This document shows, one piece after another, positions 13,698-23,064 of a stretch of 64,000 bases of DNA. The stretch comes from Asterochloris sp. CNOR1 (taxonomy: Eukaryota; Chlorophyta; Trebouxiophyceae; Trebouxiales; Trebouxiaceae): NCBI GenBank assembly GCA_963969365.1, contig OZ017751.1, positions 2,294,001 to 2,358,000 on the forward strand, in the 5' to 3' direction. A program made the position numbers and the translations under genes. How positions within the stretch are numbered: the first letter of the stretch is position 1; each line of letters starts with the position of its first letter. The notes beneath the pieces are model-generated. The model made no database searches. It had not been told where the DNA came from and saw only the letters and a program-made list of their open reading frames with translations.

Positions 13698-13975
13698 GGT
13701 GCAAAGAGGATCGCTACAGCGAAGTGCAATAACGCAATGGCAAGTCAGACTTGGGTCTTCTTAGCACAGACAACAACAACCTATACTAAGCCATGTGACG
13801 CCCTGCAACATGGCTTGAAACTTCAAGGCCTGCTCCGCAACAGAGCCTGTTCATCGTGCTCATGCCCACCGGAATTTCTTGATGAAAGTTTGAGGTTTCA
13901 AATGAAAAGTCAAAGAGCTTAGGACTGTGTGCCTACTTAGAGCTTTTCAGTCTCACCATAGGTAAGCAGGCTAGA
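13698..13975. repeat. 5' flank shared with second HUH-like gene copy
   Basis: From about 13788 this flank aligns with 62782-62965, upstream of the second copy. Shared stretches include ggcctgctccgc, gtgctcatgccca and gtgtgcctacttagagcttt. The duplication therefore covers the gene plus roughly 180 bp of upstream DNA, probably including the promoter. Nothing is recognised between 13698 and 13787. Confidence 0.7.
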
Positions 13976-15035
13976 ATGAAGTCTGAGCCAGGCAGTGGCA
14001 AGAGGCAAGAGCGCAACTTTGAGATTGTTGTCAACCACATCACCACCAATGAAGACCAGCTGCCTCAGGTCTCGCGGCAGAGCATAGCGGCTCTGAAGGA
14101 TGTCTTTGGACACAACATCAAGAAGTACTCAGGCACTCTTCACCACAAGTCCGGCACCCACCATGTACATTTCCTTGTGATGTCTGAGGCTCCTAAGACC
14201 AAGAGCGCTGTCAAAGCCAGTATTGCTGCCTCCATGGCACTCATCTTTGGCACACAGACTGACTCTGTGGAAGTGAAGTTGTTCAATGAGTTGAAAGCAG
14301 ATGCTGGACCAGGTCACGGCCTGAAGGGGCTTGGCGACTACAGGTCGCTGTACGTGAACAATAATGACCATGAGAATCACCGCCCAAGCATCCTGAGCAC
14401 AGGACAGTGGAGTTCATGTGTGGTGGAGATTGGGAAATTTCACATGGAGGTGCCAAGTTAGTGCTGGACGGCAAGGGCCAGTGCAAGTTGCAATAGCGGC
14501 CATCAGGGCAGGGACTCCAGAGTTGCAGTGCAAAAACTATGAGGATTTCCAGCGTCTGCTGGAAGCCGCCGCGAAGAGTGTGGGTTGCACCATCTATACC
14601 TTGCCGAAGGCACCGGGCTTCTTCAGTACTGTGCCCAAGCGCGTGGAGGGTGACTTCGTCCCCAACCCTGCCTATGATGAGGAGGAGTTCAAGGCCCTAC
14701 CCAAACAGGAGCAAACCAGCAAGCGGAAGCGCACCATGAAGTATATGCAGGGGCCAGACGGGCTAAGCCTAAGGGAGGAGGTGGTGGTCAAGCACAACTT
14801 TCTGGAGGGACACCCTCCTGATTTTTACAGATTCAGGCTCCTTGAGCCAATCAGGAAGTTGCAGTCTAACAGGATGCTCACAGTTCTCAAGTTGAAGCAG
14901 CTCTACAAGGAGGCATTCATCGATCTGTTCAAGGACTACCCACCTCCTGGATGGGGTGGTGGTGCGCCAGCAAGGGCATGTGTCAGTTACACTCTGCCAG
15001 CAGCAGTTATTGCTGATGTGATGAAGGCCAGATGA
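13976..15035 (+). pseudogene. Frameshifted copy 1 of a duplicated gene with HUH-like motif
   Basis: This copy is closely similar over its whole length to the intact copy starting at 62966. It begins MKSEPGSGKRQERNFEIVV and carries THHVHFLVMSEAPKTKSAVK, where H-V-H matches the HUH metal-binding pattern, then GLGDYRSLYVNNNDHENH with a possible catalytic tyrosine. Compared with copy 2 it has one base missing near 14386 (cgcccaagcatcc against cgcccagaggatcc) and another near 14458. The first frame therefore stops at 14461, and the homologous frame resumes as SAGRQGPVQVAIAAIRAGTP and runs to 15035. The C-terminal half (PAYDEEEFKALPK, LLEPIRKLQS, PPPGWGGGAPAR) matches no family I know. I read it as a decaying paralogue; a very short intron restoring the frame cannot be excluded. 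Confidence 0.6.
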
Positions 15036-15587
15036 TGCAAGCTTGTTTACAAGATCATGAACTTGTCTGAATCACCATGCCACAGCACAGGTGTGGAAGG
15101 TGCGTCCACGTACCACACCGTATGACTTTGTAACAGATGCACAGATTGCGCGAGTGCAGCCCTTTTCAAAGGCCCAGGAGGTCCTCTTGTGCCACCAGGG
15201 ATTCAAGTGTAGATGCTGCCAGGTCCAAAAAGCCACCACATGTGTTGGTCAGGCCAGCTCCCTCTGAGTAATACCTTCAAGTGTAGTGGAACCTTTGTTG
15301 TGCAGTGGCAAGCCAAAAGTGGTTGATTGGCCCAGAGAAAAGGGTTACGCGGACATGCAGATCTTCCGTTCATGTAGACCAAGAGTGTTTCAAGTGTAGT
15401 CTGTTGGGGGGGCAAGCCTGCAGGCTTGCCCCCTTGCATGAGATCTGATTTTGTGGAGTGAAATCTGACTTTCTGAGTGAAATGTTACACCGCTCAGTAA
15501 GATATGACTTTCAGCAGAGAAATGTACCTGTGCAATTAATTGGCGATAGGAATTTCGATTTAGATAAGCAAACAATCAAAGGCTTGC
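15036..15587. other. Intergenic stretch with palindrome and short direct repeats
   Basis: No gene is seen. The stretch contains three copies of an 11-base word, ttcaagtgtag, near 15204, 15268 and 15390, a 26-bp perfect palindrome at 15408-15433, and scattered agtgaaat-type words at 15450-15520. It lies between the decayed HUH-like copy and the 3' end of the Crypton-type recombinase gene, so it may hold the terminus of one of these elements. Confidence 0.5.
15408..15433. repeat. Perfect 26-bp palindrome
   Basis: The half-site gggggcaagcctg is followed immediately by its reverse complement, with no loop. It could form a cruciform, act as a dyad binding site, or mark the 3' end of the neighbouring Crypton-type gene. 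Confidence 0.8.
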
Positions 15588-18500
15588 TCAGCTGCTCTGC
15601 TTACGCTTGCCAAGCAGCTTAGAATCACTGCTGTACCTGCTGCATAGCTGCTGCAGTGAGCTGACTGTCCTGGTGGCGGAAATTCGCTCACGTTCCATTT
15701 CTAAAGCCCCGACCACAGCAGCCATGGTGCTTCCCAAGGCCACCATGCGGTTCCTGACCTCAGCAGCGATGCCATTTTTGAATCTTGAGAAGGCCATGCT
15801 GCTGGCCCTTGCTTCTTTCTTGCTGCCATGCCACCTGCGGAGGTCTGAAGGCACCGCTGAGATCTTGGAGAACGCCTCAAATGCTTCTGGGACTGTCTGG
15901 AAATCTGAGAGCTTCCACACCTGCAGTTCACAAGGCGACAAGGTCTGACCAGTACACAGGCGCTCAAGCTGAAAGGCAATTGACTGCATACCTGTTTCTC
16001 GACCAAAAAGGAGTCCCTCTCATCCCCGGGGCTCAGCGCACGGAGGGCCTGAGGCGGCAGAGTAACGCCATAGCTGGCCTTTGAAGCCAGAGGCACCCAC
16101 GGCATGGGGTTGGCGGATGCTGGAGGCTGAACACTGGAAAGAGGCACCTGGGGCAGCATCGCCACAGGGGCAACTGGCATAGGCGTGGCCTCCTTTCCAC
16201 TTAGCGTCTTGAAGAAAGCCTGCGACATGGCAGGGGAAAGGGTCAGAGCATGGTTGATCTAGCTCTGGACACCTCAAGGCCACAGCGCTCACCATTGGGT
16301 TGGTGAAAAACTCATTTTTGTCTTTGAGAATCCTCTCAGCGGCAATGTGTTTGTCCCATGTCTCTTGCCGCAGCTGCTTGCCTACAGCGCTCTGCAGAAG
16401 GCGACTGGCTGCTGGCGGGATGGTGCGGAGCCACTGGTCCCCATATGACTGAATCCTCAAGCTGGCGTTCTGCACAAACACCTGCGCAGGTGGTCGATGG
16501 CGCGTAAGGGCGCAAGCCAAGGATGTGCAGGGTGGCATCGCACGCCAGCTTGGCGCAGGAGCACTGTCAAGCCCGGGATGATGCGATCCAGCACATCCTC
16601 CTTAGCCTGCAGAACACCATCAGATCAGTCCCCCATTCCCCAATTTTGATGATTTGCGTGAGAAGCACTGGCACTGCAGTGACCTCACCTTGAAATCAGC
16701 CTGACCCAAACGATGATTCTCCTTCCAGTCCCGTCCCCACCCAGCCAGCCTGTGGGCTGTGTCTGGGTCAAAGATGCAATACAGGTCTGTGGTGTCAGAC
16801 TCATGCCTGCATGGCACAACACTGGTCAGCTGGAGATAATGTTGTTCAAAGTGCACAGCATGGCCTGAGTTGCCTACCTCGGCGCCATCTTGATCTCCGC
16901 TTTGTTGATGCCCACATTCTTTGCCGCCTCCACACCATGCTTCTTGAATTTGTGGCTGACTTCCCCTTTTCTTGAGTACCCATCAGGCCTGCCACAGGGC
17001 ACACCTGCAATGTAACAAGCCACAGATGTCACCCACAGCCGTGTCCAAAATCTGAAGCATTAATGCACGGGCGCACCAGCAAGGTCAAAAGCCTGCCGAA
17101 GGTGAACGTTGAGGGTCTGCCCGCTCATGGGCTGATTCCCCTGCATGCTAGGGGCTGCAACAATGTAGTTGGCCAGATCCTCAAGTTTGATGCCCCTGTG
17201 GAAGGTAGCGACAGCCAGGTCGGCAAGCGCTGCCTGAGGACAGATGCGATGGTCTCGATACCTGCGGCAGAGGAGGCATAAAAACTGAGAACACACTGCA
17301 GCAAACTGTCCAAGTGCGTCTGACAACATGAATGCGCATACCTGACGACACCAGGAATATCCACCTGCCCAGGCTTCACAGTCTTCCCCTGCATGCTACC
17401 ACAGAGGACTGCCACAGAGGGCGCTGGCCCCACACCATCCTGCGTCCTCAGTGCCAGGCAGCTCCAGGGAAGCTTGCGCAGGTCATCAGAGCGGCCCAGT
17501 GTGGCTGGCATACACGTCATTGCCATCCTCAGCAGACAGGCCCACTGCCACTGCTTCTGCTGGAAAGCTTTTTGCAGGGACTGGCGAAGCTGCCCTGCGC
17601 TCGGTGCAGCATCCACCTGCACATTCAAACAGCAAGTTGATGCATGAAAGTCACAAGTAGCGGCTGGGCTTGTGCCAGCCGAGCTGATGGAACGTTTCAA
17701 GACAGACAGAAAATCTCATGGAGAGAAGTGGATGAACAAAGCAGAGCTAGGAAGCATGTCAGTGATCTGTTCAGCCAATCCTGATAACACCCAGCGCTGA
17801 GACTTCTTGGCCGATGGCAGCTTGGAAGCCATGGTCAGGGCAAAGACACCAGCTTCGTTGATCCAGGCTGATGCCAGCCCACCACAGTCCACCGACACCG
17901 ACCTCAAAACAGGGAAGCCCTGAGCTGCCACCTGCGCATTGAGGTTCTCAGCCTGCATCTCCTTGCCACGTGCACGGACCAAGTCCCTTACTGCCTGAAT
18001 CTCCAGGGGTGCGGGGTACATCTGAGGTGATGCGGCCCTGTGAGTACTGCTCTCTGCGGACTTCCTTGAGGTGGCACAGATAATCACTGCACACACCAGG
18101 CCAAAGTTGGGGAGGGCAAGACTTGAGTGCAGCTCAGACACGGCAGTGGAGTGGCCTCTCACCCCACACTGCTGAATGAGTATCGAGCACCATTCTGCTG
18201 CACTGCCTCATCCACAAGCCATATCAAGAACTCAAGAATCTTGGCCTGGGACATGAGGTCGCTATCAGGGGATGCCTCCTGCTCACAGTATCTCTGCAAG
18301 AATGGGTGTGTGTGAGCGACATGTCCTCGTAAGCATCAAGGGCGCCATGAAGAACGGGATCAAAGGCCTACGGTCTACCTTCCAGAGCTTGGCAGCAGAT
18401 TTTTCAGCCTGGACTGTGTTCTGTGGCTTAGCCGCACCATGACGTACATTGATGTGCTGGGTGCACCGGAGAATACGAGCTTCCTCCTCAGGAGTATTAG

Positions 18501-18693
18501 GCATGGTTTCTGCAAAGCCAACTGCTGCGTCTGGGATTGGTGCTCCATTCTGCTGGCCCAAGGTCTCTAAACTGTGCACACCAAGGGCAGAGACCGGCAC
18601 TGGCTGGAGATCATCCACCACGCCAGACAGGTGTCTGCAGGCTTGATTTGGCCGCTCTGAGAGAATGGGGGCTGTCTGGGGAGCAACTGCCAT
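15588..18693 (-). CDS. Crypton-type tyrosine recombinase (NDC10_II-like) with C-terminal GCR1_C-like domain
   Basis: Spliced minus-strand gene, proposed start at 18693 and stop at 15588-15590. An N-terminal SAM-like DNA-binding part reads RYCEQEASPDSDLMSQAKIL (about 18160-18295), then EIQAVRDLVRARGKEMQAEN (about 17950). The recombinase core has the first catalytic-arginine box TLGRSDDLRKLPW (about 17480), then VLCGSMQGKTVKPGQVDIPG (about 17390) and the YRDHRICPQAALADLAV block (about 17260). These match the arrangement of Crypton and NDC10 domain-2 proteins. Further exons give NVGINKAEIKMAPR, HESDTTDLYCIFDPDTAHR, LAGWGRDWKENH and EDVLDRIIPGLDSAP. The last exon, LSDFQTVPEAFEAFSK to SRFKNGIAAEVRNRM, resembles a GCR1_C DNA-binding domain, and the protein ends in a basic GKRKQSS. 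This YR plus GCR1_C order is the hallmark of Cryptons. The catalytic His-X-X-Arg and tyrosine were not placed with certainty. Confidence 0.65.
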
Positions 18694-19073
18694 GCAGTTG
18701 TGCTATGTAGTCCCCAGCCAGCCCAGGTTGATGACATGGTTGATGTAGCTGCTGTACTGAGCAGATGGCACTTGGTAGTGCTGCATGAAGATGGATCTGG
18801 GAACTTTGGCGCGCTAGGGTTTTTGACCTAGTACTTAGGTCGGTAGGCATAACCAGCGTCTCGCATTCGGCGTCCTCACCGTCTCACTACTAATGCACTA
18901 CAAACTGCGACTCATCTCTGATTGCTCATGCAAAACTCGGACTCCCCTGGTGCCTGCAGATGCCCGCTTGAGACATTCTGACGGCCTCTGAGACATTGCA
19001 GGCCGCCTGCCGACATAATCTCAACATTGTTTGCCAACATAATCTCAGGCCTGCTCAAGCTTAGAGGGATTGT
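18694..19073. promoter_or_regulatory. Intergenic region between two head-to-head recombinase genes
   Basis: About 380 bp separate the proposed starts of the minus-strand Crypton-type gene and the plus-strand NDC10-type gene. It holds gagacatt words near 18971 and 18990 and two similar words, gacataatctcaac and aacataatctcagg, at about 19013 and 19037. A shared promoter is inferred from position only. Confidence 0.35.
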
Positions 19074-21257
19074 ATGTCCTCAATGCAGGGTAACCCAGGC
19101 CCTGGAAGCGACAGACCAACCATGTCAGGCGGCGGCCCCCCGAAAGTGAGGCAACAGAACCACTCAGCTATGCATAAAGCGGCGGGAATGACCAGATTTG
19201 CTGGCCTGCCACGCGAGGAGCTGATGAAGAAGTCCAACAGAGCAGCACTCACCACCCACATGCCTCACTATGGCGTCTTTGTGACCCAGATCTGGCCACC
19301 CATCCACAGGGCCCTGCAAGCTAGAACGGTAAGTGACACTATGCCTTTTGCAAGGGTCCCCTGCCTCTGATCTGTTAGGACCCTTCTCCCCATCCACTTG
19401 CAGCTCATCTCACTTCTCACAAGTAAGGGATGGCTGCTGTGCAATGTAGGGCGAGGACTATCACACCCATCAAGCGCCTGTCCCCTTCACAGGCAAGCTG
19501 CAGATCACCAAGGATGACAAGGAGAAGTTCAAGAGGGAATCGCCCCTCTGGGACGAGGAGTTCCCACACATCCCACAGAGGAACAATTGACGAAGATGGG
19601 GACGCTTGAGGCAGCCAAGAGTCTGGTGCTTGGTCGGGATTGCACCAGAGAGTTCTATTACATCTTGTTCCTGGGGATAGAGATTGTTCCCCATCTTGGT
19701 AAGCAGTGACCTGCTCCTCAACAGAAGTTGTGGGACTTGCCCTGCGTTACTAGCAGCGAAGACGTGTAAGCTGACCAAAGGTCAGGCGCACGCCGCGAGC
19801 TACGCTCACAATGCCGATGCTGAAGAGAGTGCTGATCACTGATGCCCCGTGCAACGTTGCTGCAGGGAGGCCACGGATGTTGAGCAGTATCGAGCAAACC
19901 ATTGAGCAGCTCAACTCCTTGTGGCAGTTGCAGCAGTGGTTTGTTCCATCTCTCACCATGGACTCGATGCCGCCATCACGTGGTGGAACGCCAGCTTGGC
20001 AGCGCCTAAAGGCACAGCAAGACAGCCTTGGACAGTTTGCATATGACCCTCAAGCTGTGGCAGCTCCAAAGCTGGTAAGGAGTAAAGTCAAACGCTGTCA
20101 GTGTCCTGATGTCGATTGACTGCACCTTTGTTACAGGTGACATGATCGCTCTGAGGCATTTCTGTGTATGCAGGGCACTGGTGTGGCAAACATGCTGAGG
20201 CCTGTGCAGGCTCTGTGCTCAGCAAAGGCTCTACAGTTTGTGGAGAGGAACGTAGTCAAGTACAGGCCTAGTTACCTGGGCGCATCGGCCGCCACTAGGT
20301 TGAGGACCAGGCTGGCAGTCAACTTGTCTTATGTCACTTACAGGCGATGTAAAGAGATGATGCAAATCAGGTCAGGGGATTGTGGCGATGCTTTGTAGAG
20401 GCAGCTTTTGCATGGCATCCCCATCTTTTGGCTGCTGATGGCTCTGACAGACCTTTTGTCACTTTACGCAGGACAAGACTGTGTGTGTGCGTTGTGCAAG
20501 GCAACATTTTGTGTTAGTGTGTGTGCAGGACAGCTCTTTGCACACCGATGAGGATGCCGAGTGTGCCCTTTACAGTGCCGGAGGGTGCGGGCCTGCTGGC
20601 AAGGACACAGGTCATGACACCAGCTGTGCCAGGGGCCGATGCAAAACAGCCATCGACTGGGGCGCTTGGCCTGGTGATCCTCGTCACAGAGAGCAAGGGC
20701 AGCGTCAAGGGAGAGCTGCACGTCAGCACAGTCCTTGAGCATGTAGATGTCAGGTGTTGCACCATATTTGCAATGGTGAGTCCAAGAGATTTGCTGCCAG
20801 ATGCCTATTGAGTTGCATAGCTCATCCTAGAATCTAGCATTGCAAGTGCCGTTGCCATGCGCAACGTCTAGTTTGACAGTTCTGCAACACCTTCTTGCAG
20901 GCGCTGTTTCTGTGGCACAGGCATGACGTCCTCAGCAAGCCTCTGCCCGTGGAGCTGATTGACAGGCGAGCTGGAGACAAACCTGCGTGCTACAACAACA
21001 AGCTATTCTCAGCCAACGACCCCAGCTCAGGTCAAGATCACGCTTTCCCAATCATGACGGAGAGCCAGTTCAGCGGCGCCTTCAAAAGGCAAGTCACTTC
21101 CTTGTCTGCACCTGCATAGGAGGCCTGCTGCAGCATTGACAGTGATGCAATAGGCAATTGCTGCCCCATGTATCCTGACTATTGCATCCCTGTGACTGCA
21201 GAAAAAAGATCCAGTGGCGCGGCTTTGCTGGCGCATTCAGGAAGCACACTACAGAGG
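19074..21257 (+). CDS. Second NDC10/Crypton-like tyrosine recombinase gene, probably damaged
   Basis: Plus-strand exon series starting MSSMQGNPGPGSDRPTMSGG at 19074. The diagnostic part is at 20570-20775 and 20901-21257. LGLVILVTESKGSVKGELHV is followed by HVDVRCCTIFAMALFLWHRH, then ACYNNKLFSANDP, then KKIQWRGFAGAFRKHTTE. This is the order seen in NDC10 domain-2 / Crypton recombinases, with the RHRDV-CP-GALAFYLF-RF-like block followed by the KLL block. Upstream exons (SIEQTIEQLNSLWQLQQWF near 19900; NVVKYRPSYLGASAATRLR near 20260) would form the N-terminal domain. Near 19560-19590 the frame giving EEFPHIPQRNN stops, and coding-like sequence resumes in another frame (EEQLTKMGTLEAAKSLVLGR), so a frameshift or an unresolved intron lies there. 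No clean arginine box and no C-terminal catalytic part were found; the region after 21257 is gypsy-type sequence. A truncated relative of the neighbouring gene is the best reading. Confidence 0.5.
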
Positions 21258-21384
21258 TGAGTGTGGGGCTCTGTGCTGGGCTGGGCCAGTGGTATGACAG
21301 CTGCCTGTGCTGCCTGTGTGTCTGGAGGAAGGGCTGACGGCAGGGCTGCCACTGAGATTGCGTGGTCAGAGCTTGAGCAGGGGC

Positions 21385-21891
21385 TCAAAATGGCTTTTGT
21401 GAAGCATCAACAGCAGTAGCTTGGGGGGGTGCCTCCATCTGGCATGCATGTCCCGGTGAAATGCAATGCCAACAAGGGGAGATTGCTAGGCAACATCCCA
21501 AAACCTCATGTGGCTGATATGCATGTGACCTGCTGAGCGGGTCTGCCACATTGCTGTTACCTGGTCGGAAACGCCAGGTGAACTGAAAGCGCTGCAGATA
21601 TTCCACCCACCTCGCTTGACGGCCTGAAAGGTTTTGCTTGGTTGGCGGGAACGTGTTGGGGTGATGGTCAGTCACCAGCTCAAATTGTGCACCCTCAAGG
21701 TAGCATTGCCACTGCTGCAAAGCATAAATGGCAGCAAGCAGCTCTTGCTCACCAGGGTGGTAGTTGCGCTCTGCCGGTTGCATGTGGCGGGATGCATAAG
21801 CAATGGGGCGCTCATTTTGTTGCAGAACAGCACCCAAAGCAAATCCTGAAGCATCAGTGATAACCTCATAAGGCTGAGTGGGATCAGGCAA
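21385..21891 (-). mobile_element. Ty3/gypsy retrotransposon relic: RNase H domain
   Basis: The 168-codon fragment reads PYEVITDASGFALGAVLQQN, then RPIAYASRHMQPAERNYHPG, EQELLAAIYALQQWQCYLEG, FELVTDHHPNTF and FRPGNSNVADPLSRS. These are the RNase H motifs that follow reverse transcriptase in Ty3/gypsy polyproteins (D, E and D catalytic residues visible in TDAS, EQEL and TDHH). A stop codon lies just upstream in the same frame near 21912, and no reverse transcriptase, integrase or LTR was seen, so this is a truncated remnant. It lies antisense to, and directly after, the plus-strand recombinase-like exons, and may be what truncated that gene. Confidence 0.85.
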
Positions 21892-22101
21892 AGCGAAGAC
21901 TGGGAAGCTGACGCGTCACACAACATTGCAGCGGAAGCTAAGCGCCAGCTTGACACCATTGGCGTCACCTACAATGCTGGATGTCATGTCAGCTGCCTAC
22001 ACCAGATGCAAGCCACTGCAATGGTCAAGACATCCTCTTGAGCCAATGCTGGATGCCAATGCCTTCATTTTATAAGTGATGGACAGAAGCATTCACACTT
22101 C

Positions 22102-23064
22102 TCACGGCTGTTCACATGAGTGGAAACGAGGTGACGAGTCGTCATCAACTGTGATCAACTCAGCTTGGCTTGATGTGGGGCGGGTCAGTTGGCTCGACGT
22201 GGGGCGGATCAGCTGCCACGATACATTGGGCCAAAATCTTCCTGGGATGATTGCAGCTAGCCATGACACAGGCCATGATGGCCTGCACTGTTCTATGGGG
22301 ATGTTTCTGCCAAGCAGGTTATGAATCTCATCAGTCACACTTCCAATGTCTAGATTGCTGAGACGTAGCGCAGTGAGGTAGTCATGAAAACGCGCAGATT
22401 GGTGGGCCAAGTCGTGTGTTGGGTTAGTTAATGCATGGGCAAGCATAAATGGCAGACAAAGTTGAACAAAAGCTCCAACAAATTGCTGCTCATATTCAGA
22501 CCAATATCTCTTGGGCAGTGATTCTGCAATTGAGGCTACTATGCCCCATGTTTTGACCAGGCGGCTCTGAGTGGCTATAATTGGCCAAGCAAAACAAGGC
22601 AACTCCTTGAGCTTATCTTTCGTTGCGCCCACAGCTTTCCCCTTGCCAGGCCACGCCTCTAAGTTCGAGGGCTCACCCCGCCTGGTTCTTTGCGAAAGGT
22701 AAGGGAACAATGCAGCTGCAGCTCTGCAGCTGCAAGCCAATTCGGGAAGCTTGCTGCCTGCGCTTCCCCAAAGCTTGCCAGGAGGCGCATCCAAGCACTC
22801 CCCCGGAGGAAGATTTGCGTATGCTGATTCGCGTGTTTGCCACAAGTGATTAAGCACGGATACGTAGCCATAAAGATCATCCTTGTCTTTTTGCATGTCC
22901 GCAAAAATTACACGGACCTCCTTGTGGCGCTCAGCTTGCTTGTCCCTCCGATTCAGGAAGAATGTGATGGCTGCTACCAGCGCTGACAATGAGGCCACCA
23001 GGAACCCAACTGCTGAGATGCTGACTTGTAGTATTGCCACCGTCGGCATCTTATGTGGTTGCAA
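22102..23064 (-). CDS. Hypothetical single-exon protein with N-terminal membrane anchor
   Basis: Uninterrupted 320-codon frame starting MQPHKMPTVAILQVSISAVG. Residues about 8-37 (ILQVSISAVGFLVASLSALV, then AAITFFLN) form one strong transmembrane segment followed by a basic RRDKQAERHKE stretch, so the bulk of the protein would face the cytosol. The rest is helical and includes KRYWSEYEQQFVGAFVQLCL. The C-terminus holds two direct copies of an RPTSSQ word. I recognise no domain. The absence of introns and the different base use stand out from neighbouring intron-rich genes. It lies between a gypsy relic and the Crinkler-like gene, so it may be cargo of a mobile element or a transferred gene, but that is inference. 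Confidence 0.5.
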   Translation of the reverse strand: MQPHKMPTVAILQVSISAVGFLVASLSALVAAITFFLNRRDKQAERHKEVRVIFADMQKDKDDLYGYVSVLNHLWQTRESAYANLPPGECLDAPPGKLWGSAGSKLPELACSCRAAAALFPYLSQRTRRGEPSNLEAWPGKGKAVGATKDKLKELPCFAWPIIATQSRLVKTWGIVASIAESLPKRYWSEYEQQFVGAFVQLCLPFMLAHALTNPTHDLAHQSARFHDYLTALRLSNLDIGSVTDEIHNLLGRNIPIEQCRPSWPVSWLAAIIPGRFWPNVSWQLIRPTSSQLTRPTSSQAELITVDDDSSPRFHSCEQP

